Assembly (NCBI GenBank): GCA_016808115.1
Contig: JAEQBH010005410.1
Coordinates: 62,001-126,000 of the forward strand
Origin: Tetrastigma voinierianum
Lineage: Eukaryota; Streptophyta; Magnoliopsida; Vitales; Vitaceae
Length of the DNA stretch: 64,000 nucleotides
Direction of reading: 5' to 3'
Shown piece by piece: positions 1 to 11,699 of this stretch. The position numbers were made by a program, and so were the translations under genes. The notes beneath the pieces were generated by a model. The model was not told the DNA's origin. It saw only the letters and a program-made list of their open reading frames with translations, and did not search any database. Numbering within the stretch: the stretch's first letter is position 1; the number at the start of each line of letters is the position of its first letter.

Positions 1-181
1 TCTATGACGTCCAGAGATCCATCTCCTAAAGAACAACCCCCCACCCAAAAAAAGGAAAGAAAGAAAAAGATATGTTAAAATGGGAACATCATCTGTAAGA
101 GGCAAGTCTGGCAGAAAGATACTACTATGAAACTATGTAACTAAAACTGCAAGAAGCTACTATTGTTAACTAATAAAGGTT

Positions 182-479
182 TTACACAAAATCAGAAAAA
201 GGGGGAAAAAGAGGCAAGGAGTCTAAGAGGGTGGCCCATGATGTATCATGGCTGGAGGAATTGGCAGCAGTGGTGGAGGCAGGTGAGCTTGAGGTTGAGG
301 TCTGGAATAGAGTTTGATGACTTCCTTTTGAGTTAGTCTTGAGAGCTTCTGCTTCAGCCTGTAGACAGCAGAGCTTGGATTCTCCTTGCTGAGTGAAGCT
401 GTGCTTTCTTCCTTAGCCTCTCATTCTCCTGAATTATGTAACAGTTCTGCAAGTACAGCTTAGAGTTCAGTCTTTCCAT
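182..479 (-). CDS. ZPR: LITTLE ZIPPER (ZPR) microprotein, frame disrupted
   Basis: ZPR proteins are small leucine-zipper microproteins that pair with HD-ZIP III transcription factors in the nucleus and stop them binding DNA, tuning leaf polarity and meristem activity. The ATG is at 477-479. The first residues read MERLNSKLYLQNCYIIQEN and then ERLRKKAQL, the family's characteristic opening. After residue 28 the frame breaks: extra bases in the stretch that should encode LNQENQALLSELKQKL shift it, and the literal frame stops at TGA 354-356 after 41 codons. The expected continuation is still readable in other frames: ELKQKLS near 336-360, then SKTNSKG and a Ser/Thr-rich tail with a stop near 182-184. 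A splice acceptor (AG at 482-483) lies just upstream, so either a leader intron or an N-terminal exon is possible. The breaks may be sequence errors rather than true decay. The family call is firm; the 3' end and subtype are not. Confidence 0.85.
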
Positions 480-787
480 GACTAAGAAGAAAACCTGAAA
501 CCAACCACAACAGTAGCACAAGTAAGAAACGGGTATCTCAGATTATATTCGCAGTTAACTACCAACAAAATTAAAAAGAAAAGAAAAAGACAATGGAGCT
601 AGGCGTACTTTTCTATACTATTTCCAGAAACTCCCATATTTTTTAAAATCTGATTTGACAAAAAAATCAGCAAGAACAAGAGAGAAAAAACAGATGGAGA
701 GATATTACCCAAAGAATTCAAACGGGCGACAAATGAAAGAAGAAGTGTTTACATAGCCAAACTGGTATAGATAGATATAAAATAGAT

Positions 788-798
788 GTAATAATTAC
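788..798. promoter_or_regulatory. Near-consensus HD-ZIP III binding site
   Basis: The 11-base pseudo-palindrome GTAATAATTAC differs only at the central base from the published HD-ZIP III target GTAAT(G/C)ATTAC. It lies about 310 bp upstream of the ZPR start codon. ZPR genes are known direct targets of HD-ZIP III factors, so the position makes sense, but a single site in AT-rich DNA can arise by chance. Confidence 0.35.
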
Positions 799-1505
799 AT
801 TTATTAAAAATAGGAAGACAGTATGATCATGAGAGGAAACAGAGCAGGTGGCGACCCTCCTGAACCCACTTAATTATTCCGATTTCACCAAATATAGATG
901 GGGGCTCCCTTATAAATAAAGGGAGAAAATGAGAAGAATCCCACTTCTCCATCTGCACTATTTAAATTAAGTTTCTTTCGCTGTCAAACCTTGGTAATTA
1001 AAGAAAAGAATAAAAGGGGTTCCTACTGATAACAAGACAAACTGCAGATATCATACACGCATACAAAGAGAGGAATATAAAAATACCTTGCTTAGAACAC
1101 AATAACAAGAATTTTCTTCTTTAAAACCGAAAGCATGGGAAAAAATCTGCAAACAGGGAAAAGAAATGTGGTGGGGAGAATCCAAAAAGTGAAAAAGAGA
1201 AGACTGGCTAACATAGTAGAGCCCAAAGAAAAAGCATAGACAAAATAAAAATGAATGTAGGAAGAAGTAGGAACCCAAAACTAAAAAACTCCACCCAGAC
1301 ATGTAAGTGTTATAGTAGTAGATAGGGAGAGAAGAAGTGGAGGGGCGGGGGCCGTTTAGCTTTTTTCAAAAAAGATCACCTTTTAGGAGTTGGTTATGTA
1401 GTAGTAGGAAGAAGAGAGCTTTGGGACTGGGGATATTTAATACAAAAAGCAGTTGAAGTAGCAGAGCAGTAGTGACTAGTGATAGAAACAAAAAATAAAA
1501 GGAAC

Positions 1506-1531
1506 AAAAAAAAAAAAAAAAAAAAAAAAAA
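1506..1531. repeat. Poly-A tract (26 bases)
   Basis: An uninterrupted run of A on the plus strand, read as T on the ZPR strand, followed by a GA microsatellite about 20 bp later. Confidence 0.9.
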
Positions 1532-2239
1532 TGCAATTGGATATAGGCAGAGAGAGAGAGATAATGAAGAAGAGGGACAAAGAGGGGGTGTGAATATATA
1601 GAAGAAAAAGAGGTGTTGTGGGGAGGGGCAGGGGCGGGGTGGGGTTGGGGAGAGAGAGAGAGAGGAAGGGGGAAGAGGGGAGGGGGACATGCCTTCACTC
1701 AAAACAATCATGTATGTAAGCATGGAAGGCGGCCAGAAGTGAGGATTTAATGCGAAAGGAGAGCATGATGATGATGATGAGGCATATGGCGTCATGTGAA
1801 TGATGGGCTTGCGGTTGGGCATTTCGAATTTCACCACTCTCCCCTCCACCTCCACCCTCCTCTTCCCTCCCCTCTCTTCAAATGATGGTGGGCCTGGCCG
1901 TCCCAAGATTCGCAATGGTTGGTTTGGATTGTCTGAACTGACGCACTTTTCATCATCACTCCCTCCACCCTTCCATCATCCCTCTTTCTTTTGTTTTTTC
2001 CTCCTCTTCCCTCATCTTTTATTTATTTTTTGTTAAATGATTTTACCCATGCTTACTACATATTAAGGTATGGGTGAAGTTACGGAATTGTTCCCTTATG
2101 ATGAGGAGGTGCCCCTATGGATGAGGAGGGTTTGTGCTCGTCATTGTGCCTGAAGAGGATGAGGATCAATCATGCCAATGCAGGATTAGATGGAGGCTGC
2201 AGAAGGCAAGTGGTGGGAAAACCAATGGGCAGAGAAGAG

Positions 2240-2275
2240 GGTGGTGGTGGTGGTGGTGGTGGCGGTGGTAGGAGA
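2240..2275. repeat. (GGT)n microsatellite
   Basis: Mostly perfect GGT repeats with one GGC interruption. Plus-strand frames across it give short Gly- or Val-rich peptides that I do not accept as genes. Confidence 0.85.
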
Positions 2276-2419
2276 GGAGGGACGAAATGCTCCAAGGGAA
2301 GAGGAGGCATTGATGTTGCTTTGTTTTACGTTATTATACCCAATTAATATTATGTATAAGGAAGGAGGGTTTGGCAATATTTAGGGTGGATGGTGGAAAT
2401 TGAAATAATTGTGGGGGTG

Positions 2420-2462
2420 GAGAGAGAGAGAGAGGGGGGATGGATGGATGGATGGATGGAGG
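2420..2462. repeat. (GA)n followed by (GGAT)n microsatellite
   Basis: A run of AG repeats at about 2420-2434 is followed by six GGAT units at about 2438-2462. Confidence 0.85.
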
Positions 2463-4108
2463 AGTCTCCCCTCATGGATTATGAATTATGACATGAGTGG
2501 GCTTTTTAACGTGAAACATCATACTTGAGAGATGGTGCTTTGATGGGTCTATGGGCATTTTGGTCATTTCCCCCTAAACTCAGCCTCCCTCGTGGACTCC
2601 TGTTCTTATGCTCTTCAATTTGGTTTGGCTACCTTTGATTGCAATCATTCCTACTCATCTTTACCTCTTTCCCTCAATTTACTCACTTTCTCCATTACCA
2701 TCCAAGCTTTGAGTCCCAAACTAACAGTCCCTCACCACAATCTCACAGCCAACTTTTTATTTTCTTATTAATTTCTATTTAGTTATAGTTTTTTAAAAAA
2801 AAATTTTAAATAAGAAGAATAACACAAAAGTTTGGTTCTTCTTTTATTATTAATTTTTTTTCTGAAGTATAAATATCAAAATAGTATGTTATGCCATTTC
2901 AAAAACAAAACCAAATACACCTCTGTTTTCTTATTTTCTTTTATATTTATTTATTTTGTATAGAAGTTAAATAATATATGGACACACGCTGATAAATCGA
3001 TATAAATCTATAATTGATAATATAACGACTAAAATATCTACGCTTATAAGCCTTCAACATCATATCTGCATCTTCGACGATCGAATCCATACGCTTAAAT
3101 CACCCTATAAAAATAAAAGATTGCATACATCGGTTTAAAAAAAAAATACTAAAAAACATATCAGAATGTGTTTCACAACAAACCAAACAATCACCATAAT
3201 AAAAAGATAATAACACGAATAAAGATAATACCTAAATTTTTATGTAATAAATATTTTATTAAGCAAAAAAATAAAAGAACGAGATACATACGAAATGGAT
3301 TTGCGTTATTAATAATTAAAAAATCACTCATTTTCTCATTTCTAAGAAAAGAGCTTTGTAACATAACAAGATAAAAAAAAATGAAGGGACGAATCCATTA
3401 GGGTTTTTCCACTTTGTATAAGTCGATAATAACTTTGTTTTACACGAATCTGAAATGACATGCACATCCATTTCTCATCTTTCCAAATTCCATCGTTTGA
3501 GTCAAGCCTCGAGACTTATGGAAATAATATCAATAGAATTCGGGCTTAATTTACAAAATACTATATAGTATATCTAACAAATAATTGTTTTTCCAGCCGA
3601 CATGGAATATCAAATTAGTTATCTTTTTTTTTTTGCCGACGGTAGTGACCAAAATCCGGATTTATTTATATCGCACAGAACCCCAAACACTCAGATCTCT
3701 TTTCGCGACATGTGAAAAGGCGACAAGACGGTGACAATTCAAAGGAATTTACTGAACTCGGGATTGGGTCAAAACTCGACCGAAATAGTACCGGATTCGG
3801 AAATGAACTCGACTCGAAATGTCAGACGAAATGAGTCGAAGAACCTGTAACTCGACCTCTAAAGTTCATGGTAAACTCGAAATATTTCAGATATAAAATT
3901 CTTGTTTTCTTTTAAATTCTATATCTTTACTTGGTGACAAGCCATAAATAATATATCTTATTTTTTTTATTCTTAAAACAATCATACATTTTTTATTATT
4001 TATTATTATAAATATATTTATTTTAAAATAATTAATTTTCTTTAAAGAAAATATAAGAGAACAGAGCATTATTCATAAATTATATTAATAAGTTATATTA
4101 TAAACGTG

Positions 4109-4112
<4 letters not shown>

Positions 4113-4140
<28 letters not shown>

Positions 4141-4141
4141 T
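4113..4141. repeat. (AT)n microsatellite
   Basis: About 14 uninterrupted AT units in an AT-rich stretch, 90 bp before the GC-rich block. Confidence 0.9.
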
Positions 4142-4227
4142 CCAGTATTAACTCCATCTCCTAAAGCTTGATATATAATAATTGAAAAGTGGGCCAAGAA
4201 TGAACGACAATTCATGTATCCATTCTG

Positions 4228-4400
4228 GACTGGAGCCTGAAAGTAGCCTCGACTCCTCGAGTCGGGCCGACCAACGCACCGAGCCGAAATGGGAAATTTC
4301 TACTCGAGTGCTCGACCAGGCTCGCAGCCCCCGACCCGACTGAGCCCAGCCGAGCCGAGCCGAGCCCGACTGACCCGACTCGACCGACTCGGTACCAATC
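4228..4400. repeat. GC-rich CGAGC / GACTCG low-complexity block
   Basis: Degenerate repeats of CCGAG, GACCCGACT and GACTCG fill about 170 bp and contrast sharply with the AT-rich flanks. A related GACTCGA-rich patch lies near 3755-3890. Blocks of this kind occur inside non-autonomous plant DNA transposons, but I did not find terminal repeats that would define one here. Confidence 0.5.
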
Positions 4401-5910
4401 GAACTCCTCGAACTCGACTCGCATCATTAAAGACTCTAAATGGCACGCGACCAAATTTGATTAGTTTAGTATTTCTATTTTTCTTTGTTTTTTTTTGGCT
4501 CCGCCCAAAATATTTTTAACGATAAACAAAATTCATTAAAAACATTCTAATGAAAATATAATTTTAAATAAGTAAAAATATAAGAAAAAGGAAATTAAAA
4601 CTTAATAATTGTCTGTAGGTAGGGTCGTTTATAATATTTGTAATGTTATGATAGAGTTGTACGTGTCCTCATATTTATGGAATAATGACAAATGACAATA
4701 AGGTTTATATGATAAGACACGAGTAATATCAAAATCCAATCAAAGTGTCACAATCCACATAGAGGTCTCAAATGTACCTCCAATTCCATTTTGGATGCAG
4801 AATAATTAGTATTTAGTAAGTACTAAATACTGATATATTTTTGAACGTTGAATTTCGGGTTACATCAATGTCCATCATTATTTCACATTTTTTTTGTACA
4901 AGATTGCTTTAAAAATCCAGCTATGGGAGGTGCACTGCAATGACTGCATAATACAAAATAATAATAATTAGGTGAATAAACCATCTCAGTTTTATCAATA
5001 AAGTACCAAAAAAATGATGGGTCCAGTAGGGAAGGTGGGGAGATTCATCATCCACCTATTGTTCAAAACAATGATCCAAGTCAATGAAACACTGGTTATA
5101 AATCTCCCTCTGAAACAACCAATGATGGCAACCCCCTAATAATAATAACGCTCTCTCTTTCTCTTAAATAATGAATCCCTACTTTCTTTTTTCCTTTTTT
5201 ACTTTCTGCAGCAATTGAGAGCCATACTTAATAAAAAGAAGAATGCAAAAAGCAAAAAAAAGAAAGTTGTTGTTGTTGTTATAAGGGCAAGTATGGTTGT
5301 TGTTTTGAAATTGTTCTGAAGAATCTTCTATGAATATTGTTTTAGTTATCAGAATTTAATGTTTTATATATTTTATGTAAGCTGTGAAAAATAGAAATTA
5401 AGTATTATTCGCTTTTATTTTTAAAATTGTTCCTATAACAATTTCTAAAACATAAAAGAATATCTATTTTTAAAATCGTTTTTTTAAATTTAGTATTTTT
5501 TGTATTATTCATATATTTTCTAATAAAAAAATAGGAGTTAAACTTATTTTTGTGTTTTTCTTGGTTCTATGAAAATACTTAAAAACCATAAACAAATACC
5601 CCTAAATAATGTGTTATTTATGTTTTCACTGTTCTTCCTATTTTCTAAAACAAAATACAATTTTTAAAAATTGCAACCGCTACGTCAAAAATAAAATAAA
5701 ATAAAATAAATATGGAGGGTATCATGATTTAAGGGGTTTGTGTTAGGTTGTTTTCATAAATGTTATGACAGTAGTCAAGAGGTTTGCATGGCTACAGTAT
5801 TAACAGGCATTCATTCAACTCAATTGAGTACTCACTATCATCTTCTTCTTCCTCTTCTACCATTGTCAATTTGTCATCCATATTCTCTATAACTACAATT
5901 ATGGAAATAC

Positions 5911-5916
<6 letters not shown>

Positions 5917-5944
<28 letters not shown>
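5917..5944. repeat. (TA)n microsatellite
   Basis: About 14 uninterrupted TA units. Confidence 0.9.
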
Positions 5945-5948
<4 letters not shown>

Positions 5949-7315
5949 GATCCCATCACTCTCATAGTGTCTCACCCACTGGTGGCCCAACTCATCATCC
6001 TACCTATAAGGGTGAGTGATGGGTGGTGAAGGAAGAAGGCCTGAATCATCCTGAATCCTGAATCCTGAATCCTGATCTGATTGATTCTGAGATTGGAGGG
6101 TGGGGGTTAAATAACTTAAATTGACCCACGGGTGATAATAGTAGTGGGGGTCCAACCATATGACTCATCAATGTTGGAACATCCCATATTGGCCCATTTT
6201 GGCTTTAACTCTCTTCTCCTCTGCTTTTTCTGAAGTCATTTAGAATCATTTTCAGACATTAATACTAAAACCCCTGCATGGCTAATGATGGATTTACCAT
6301 TATTATTGTTAAGTGCATTGAACCCCCTACACGTGACCCCCTTACCCTTTATTATTTATTTTTAGAGTGTTCATTTTACCGTCTGCACGTGTAAAAGTAA
6401 CCCAGCCCTGCCCACTCCTCCCCCTTTTTGTGTCTCATATTTCATTACAGGTGGAATGCTCTTCTCCAGTCTTGTTTTTTTATTTTCTTTTTTAATTTTA
6501 AATTCTAAATAAAGGTAAGAGGCGTAGAGGGTGATTGGGTGAAACCCGGTCTCATGATTCTGTTGTTTGTAATTGTAATGAGCAGGTATGGAATTGTTGG
6601 GGCCTCTTAGGCATGAATAGACATCTTTAGTCATTTTATAAAGTTGATTTGGATTATATGAAGCTCGTCAGACATTTAAATCATTAGTACATTCAAATTT
6701 ATTTTTATTTTCATTTTTTTGTAATTTAAAAGCAAAGGAGGGGGCATAACAAGATAAAAAGGAAACTTCCATGTTTCAAACTTTTATTGATACGAGTGAT
6801 AATTACAAAAGTGATATAAAAAATATAAAATATATAATTTAATATGATTATAAGATATGATAATACTTATGTACTGTCTTAATAAACTATACGTATTATA
6901 TTGATATTATTCATTATAATAATACCTAAATTTTTTAAATTATTATTTACAATTTATTAAGATTTTACATAAGTCCTATCATACTTAAAACATAATTAAT
7001 TTTTTATAAAATCATCCTGAAACATGTATTTTATATTATTTGTATCATTTTTATAACTATTCTTAAATCAATGTGCTAGCTAAAACACAAGTTTGTAAAA
7101 CAAAGGAAGGGTAATTGATTGTAAATTATACTATAATGGCAAGAAACCATTGGTGGCAAAGAAGAGAGTAGAGAGTAAAGGGGAAAGGAAACATTAATAG
7201 AAAGAAGTGTAAGTGTAAAGAGGAGGAAGGTATGCTCGCTCTTATGAAACACATTCCAAATATTAAGAGCCTTAACTTTAACAGTAAACAGCGGAGTGCA
7301 CTGTGAGATCTTACC

Positions 7316-7338
7316 AACCCAATGCCTCACATTGGGTT
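7316..7338. repeat. Perfect 9-bp inverted repeat
   Basis: AACCCAATG, a 5-base spacer, then CATTGGGTT. It could be a hairpin or a protein-binding palindrome. No gene can be tied to it. Confidence 0.6.
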
Positions 7339-8280
7339 AGTAACTAATTTAAAAACTAACGCACTTCACCCCCTCCTACCCCCATTTTCTGTGTCCTGTC
7401 TCCTCTTATATACCAAAACAATTATTAGATAGTATCGAAAACCAATGCCTACGAATCGTAAATCGATAATACATTATTTGAATCGATAATGCAACAACCA
7501 CTTATCCAATCATCCTTAAAACACAATCACCACCCACTTCACTTGTTTTTTTCATTATTTCATTAAATAAATCTAGTGCCTTATATTTACAAAAATCTGT
7601 TTCTTTTTGGTTTTTTTTTTTTTAAATTTTTTATGTTTTATGAACCATCTTTTTGTTTTTATTGAGTTTATATTTGATAACGAAAACATAAATACCGGAT
7701 TTAACTCACTGAGTTGGATGTTGGATCCCACAATATCGTTTCTATCATTTTACATTTCCTTTATGACGTGGACACGTGTGTGCTTTTGAACCATCCGCCT
7801 ACCACACTCTTAAATCCAACAAAACACCAAGATCTGCTGCTCATGTGTTTCTTTTAGAATTCTCACCAAATAAATCACACGATTTGTAGAAACAGTCTTT
7901 AAGAGTCTACCAAATAAAGGGAAAAATGGAGAGGAAAACGGAAGGAAATAAAATTTGAAGAAAAATTAAAATAGGTTTAAAATTTAATGAAATCAATTTA
8001 TGCTTTATCCAAACTCATTTAATTTATTTATTTATATTATATAAGAAAAAAAAAATTTAAAAATATATTAAATTTTGAGAAATTTTGATTATATTTTATT
8101 TATTTTTTATATTTTTCATTATGAAACTAAACATTATAAAATTATTTTCTTTGATATTTTTCTTCTTTTCCTAATACTTTTTGAGTTCCAAACAAAGTTT
8201 TAGGAGTCCATGATTAACTACAGCATGCAAATTAACCCAAACACTTACATTTATATATATATTAACCATTTTCTAGAACA

Positions 8281-9025
8281 TGACCAAGAACCTAAGTCCA
8301 TAATAAAAGTCTAGATAAAATGGGCTCATATTCATTTGAGTAAGCCTATATAAAAGTCTAGGGATATTTATGAAGTTCAACGAAACTTTTTGTCAAATAT
8401 CATAAGTGGCAAAGAGTAAGGGTAGTTATTTGCAAACGTTGATAAATTTATTAAGTAACAAGCATCCCTAATGCAAACATGGACATTTACTTGAGGAACA
8501 AGCTTCTCTAATGCAAACATGGACATTTATTTGGCCGTGGGTTCTTAATGAATTTATAAAATCGCACTTAATCCAAGAACGGCCATAAAAGGAAAAGAGC
8601 TCTCACAAGAGGGAGGGCGGACAAATCAACAACAATCAATGACAATCTACTTCAGCATTTCTTAGTTTTTCAATTAGCTTACATCAATTTCAATGATCTA
8701 TTTCCAAGTTCTAGTCAAATTCTTTCAATTCAGTAGCACATTTCACCAATATATTTTCAATTTCTAGCAAAGTTTCTTTCAATTCCTTAGTGACGATTGA
8801 TTCCATTCCATTCTAATGCATCCAGCAATTTTCCCTAGCTTTCATTCTCGCACCTTCACATTTTTTAGCTTACATCATTTGCTTAGATTCCTGGGGAAGT
8901 CGAAGGGAACTATGAAACTCATTCGCTTGATTTCACATAGCCTCATTGAAACACTTTAATTTCAAGACGTTGCAATCGCATGCTTTATTTTGTACGCCAG
9001 TCAAAATCATAAATTCACCACAACA
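8281..9025 (+). repeat. 5' LTR of the outer Tat-type Ty3/Gypsy element
   Basis: This stretch matches 59318-60149 in order and orientation. Shared landmarks are AAAGTCTAGATAAA near the start, a TATA-like box before a GAGCTC-containing segment, AACAATATATTTTCAA-like sequence in the middle and CACCACAACA at the end. The right end is well set by the primer-binding region that follows. The left end is approximate, and I found no convincing target-site duplication. A duplicated segment of about 33 bp (CTAATGCAAACATGGACATT in each copy) lies at about 8457-8490 and 8501-8534. Confidence 0.75.
8584..8591 (+). promoter_or_regulatory. TATA-like box of the 5' Tat LTR
   Basis: CATAAAAGG here aligns with CTATAAAAGG at about 59615-59624 in the 3' LTR, both followed by AAAGAG and GAGCTC. 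This is the expected U3 promoter position. The 5' copy has lost one base of the consensus. Confidence 0.5.
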
Positions 9026-9050
9026 TATTTTTGGCACGCCTAGTAGGACC
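9026..9050 (+). other. Primer-binding region of the Tat element
   Basis: Immediately after the LTR comes TTTTTGGCACGCCTAGTAGG, the type of sequence that follows the 5' LTR in plant Ty3/Gypsy elements. TGG pairs with the CCA end of a tRNA. I did not assign the tRNA. Confidence 0.6.
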
Positions 9051-9064
9051 TATCTTTGTTGAAG

Positions 9065-11334
9065 ATGCCACCAAAGTTAAAAAGTAAAATCATTTTGAAG
9101 TCTTAGGACTCAAGATCTAATGTTGCAAAAGCCGCACATGAGGGACTAGTTCCAACCATGGTAGAACAACGGGAGAAAAATGTAACAAATTTTCTCCAAT
9201 GGGGATATGCATCAGACAGCTCAATCGGGAAAGAAGCAAACATAGGTAATGTGGATGTACCTATTCATTTCCATAAGGCTATTGAGAAATTTCAGGCGTT
9301 AATTTAAGAACTGAAGAACCAGACCTTGATGACTACACAACATCTTGAAGAAAGAATGACAGCACAAACTAGAGCTTCCCAGAATGACCGTCAAAATTAT
9401 GGCTGGAAAAACTAAAGCTATTGTTGATCATACTAGGCCATGATCGTCGATAGATGAAATGCCAAAACAACAATCGAGAAAGCCAAGGTCGTTATGAAGA
9501 GCCAGAAAAAAACAACTTAGCTGTAAGTAAGATCTAAAGGGCGTATCTCATAGATTGTTGGACAACAAGACAAAGAAGGTTTACCTACAAGGCAACTATA
9601 TGATGAGTTCGGGGGTCAGCACCTTAGGTATTTTCAAGAAGCAAGTGGATCTCATCGCTCACCTATACAAGTTGAAAATCGTTATCTTCCTCCCAATAGG
9701 AGAGAAGATGGAACTTCGACGAATGTCAATGGCGAACGTTCTAATTTGGTTAGAACAATGGCTCCTCAAAAGATTATTTGCTAACACCAACCTAGTTGCG
9801 CAACCTAGAGCCTACAATGGAACCAATTTCCGCTTGTCAAGGCACAAGGCACTATTTAACCACCCCAAGCAGGTACCACAGAGGCAAGCAAAGAAATTCC
9901 TCAACCTTTATGCACCCACCTCCACCATCTGACTTGAGGTAATAAGGAGGCTAAGACACAAGCCATACGAGCCAGCCTAGACAAATCGGGCTACCTAAAA
10001 TTCTATGCCTATACCCAAAGGAAATATATAGAGAGAATGCACTCGATGCACGCACCTTGGAGATAGACACTACAATCTTAGAGCATTGTACGGATTCATT
10101 GGAATGCAATGTGGGAATCGAATTCAACCATGAGAATTTCTACTTCAAACTCGTGTTATTTCTAACTCACTGACATGAGCCGCTTTGCCTGAGCATGCAA
10201 CATCAATGAGGAATTCTATAATGAGTCATAGGAAATGTAGAGACAATTCCACACACAATTTTAGGGAAATGAATCCTGAGATTTGGGTGAAGTGCACTTA
10301 TCAAGGGAAACCCAAAGGTGGAGAATCAAAAGAAAGTCATTCATTACCTGCTTCTAAAAAGAACGAGGAATTAGATGCAAAATTCATCTCACAAACAAGA
10401 GTACAGAAGATGGCCCAGTGTGGGACTCGATATAAAGCCGATGAAGAAATTCCCTGCGCATGCAGCCTCAGAGACTTCTATGAGCTTGTTGCTAAGGTAA
10501 CAAAATCTGAAGAATTACTCAAGGAAGAAAGTTAACAGAGAAACACCTCCATAGGAACTTACTGCCAAGAGGTGAATTATGAAGAAATAGTAGTAGCAGA
10601 TCCCCTCTATTAGTGAAGAAAACGCCTGACTTATGGAAGAAGTCACAAACCTCTAATACACAAGTACAATATACTTTTGATGTGGCAAACACTGAGGAGA
10701 TTTCCTACTAAAGAAGAAATTCATCACATTTCTCCAAGATCACCAACTCCTTAACAAAGAGGAACTTAGTGAAAGTATATTAGGTACTATAACTCCCGAA
10801 TCAACACTAATTTTTACTGAGCTTCAGGAATATTATTTAGGACATAATTAACAAGGGAATATTGGCGTTCCTTGAGAAAAAGGAGGTCATGGTGATTGAT
10901 GAAGATAGTTGGTTATCAAGCTGGTGGGCAAAGTAAATGCAAAGATGGATAAGAGATTTTCTCCAAATGTTAGGATAAGAAAGGTATGAATTCCTAAACA
11001 ATATTTGGTTCATATGGATGATTTAGCAGCAAAAAGAAGAGTGTCTACAACTAGAGAAAGGAAAAATAATGGAAGGTATCCATACCATTCAAAATAGGAA
11101 ATCAAGAAGGAGAAATCCTCAAAGGGAAATGATGTTTCTTCAAAAGAGAGGCATACTTTTCCAAGGGAAAAGGGCATGAACAATCCTTCAAGGAGGAAAA
11201 TGCCTCCAAGATTTGTTATTCCTCATCCAATCTCACCTGGACAAAAATGGCATGTGGTGTAGCATAAGAAATTTCCTCAAAAGCTCATCAGAACTCAAAA
11301 AAGAAAGATACAAAGACTGAGAGCTATGAAGAAA
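9065..11334 (+). pseudogene. Tat gag, first part (interrupted by CACTA)
   Basis: Gag is the structural capsid protein of the retrotransposon particle. The start at 9065 reads MPPKLKSK, typical of these elements, and stops appear soon after. Readable pieces include a coiled segment with LVPTMVEQ and TLMTTQHLEERMTAQT (about 9150-9370), and further down RDFYELVAKVTKSEELLKEES (ending near 10534), a stretch seen in Tat gag proteins. Then come EVNYEEIVVADP and, near 11230-11330, WHVV-like and KFPQKLIRTQKRKIQRL. Many stops and frameshifts make it non-functional. At 11335 it is cut by the CACTA element and resumes at 40019: RAMK joins RQLPKEMSQGKSKEANKL, which restores the family sequence. Confidence 0.8.
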
Positions 11335-11699
11335 CACTACAAGAATTTGACAGTTTACCTAACTGACACTATAAGAAAAAAGACTTATCTTAACGGTTAC
11401 TGACTGTCATCGTATGTGTTATATGTCATCATAACTTCGTAGTCTTATATGTCATCTATCATAAAGGTCAAGATAGGTGTATCAAAGAACCCTTGACATA
11501 TATAAAATGTTAATGAATGTGTTTTTCTATTAATCAATATAACTTCTCTCACCACTATAATATGTCAAGGTTTGTGTTCAAATAAATCATGGTTTCTTTA
11601 AAAATATGTCAAGGTAAGGATCTTCACCATAGATTATAAATTGGAATTAGAAGCATATGTCAGCGATAGTTCTTGAAAAATTTAAAATAAGCTTAATGT

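Larger units (their letters stand above)
481..2000 (-). other. Upstream / leader region of the ZPR gene
   Basis: No second coding exon is recognisable here. The minus strand reads as pyrimidine-rich, intron- or leader-like sequence ending in a TTTTCTTCTTAG acceptor just before the ZPR start. It includes a run of A (T on the gene strand) at 1506-1531, a short (GA)n at about 1549-1560 and more GA-rich sequence near 1651-1680. A minus-strand open frame across 1394-1915 is low-complexity (Ser/Pro/Leu/Phe-rich) and not credible as a protein. The gene's promoter probably lies within or just beyond this stretch. Confidence 0.45.
2463..8280. other. Non-coding intergenic region
   Basis: I see no gene in these 5.8 kb. 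The sequence is AT-rich with many stops in all frames. It holds (AT)n tracts at 4113-4141 and 5917-5944, a short tandem CCTGAAT run near 6048-6075, the GC-rich block and hairpin listed separately, and long A/T-rich stretches. Short open frames here are low-complexity or have no recognisable family. Old, eroded transposon pieces could be present but I cannot name any. Confidence 0.6.

Noticed and set aside
1394..1915. 173-codon minus-strand open frame upstream of the ZPR gene
   Set aside because: Its sequence is dominated by Ser, Pro, Leu and Phe from microsatellite DNA. It has no recognisable domain and overlaps the likely leader or promoter.
2117..2347. Glycine-rich small protein on the plus strand
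   Set aside because: The glycines come from the (GGT)n microsatellite. The other frame of the same repeat is equally open.
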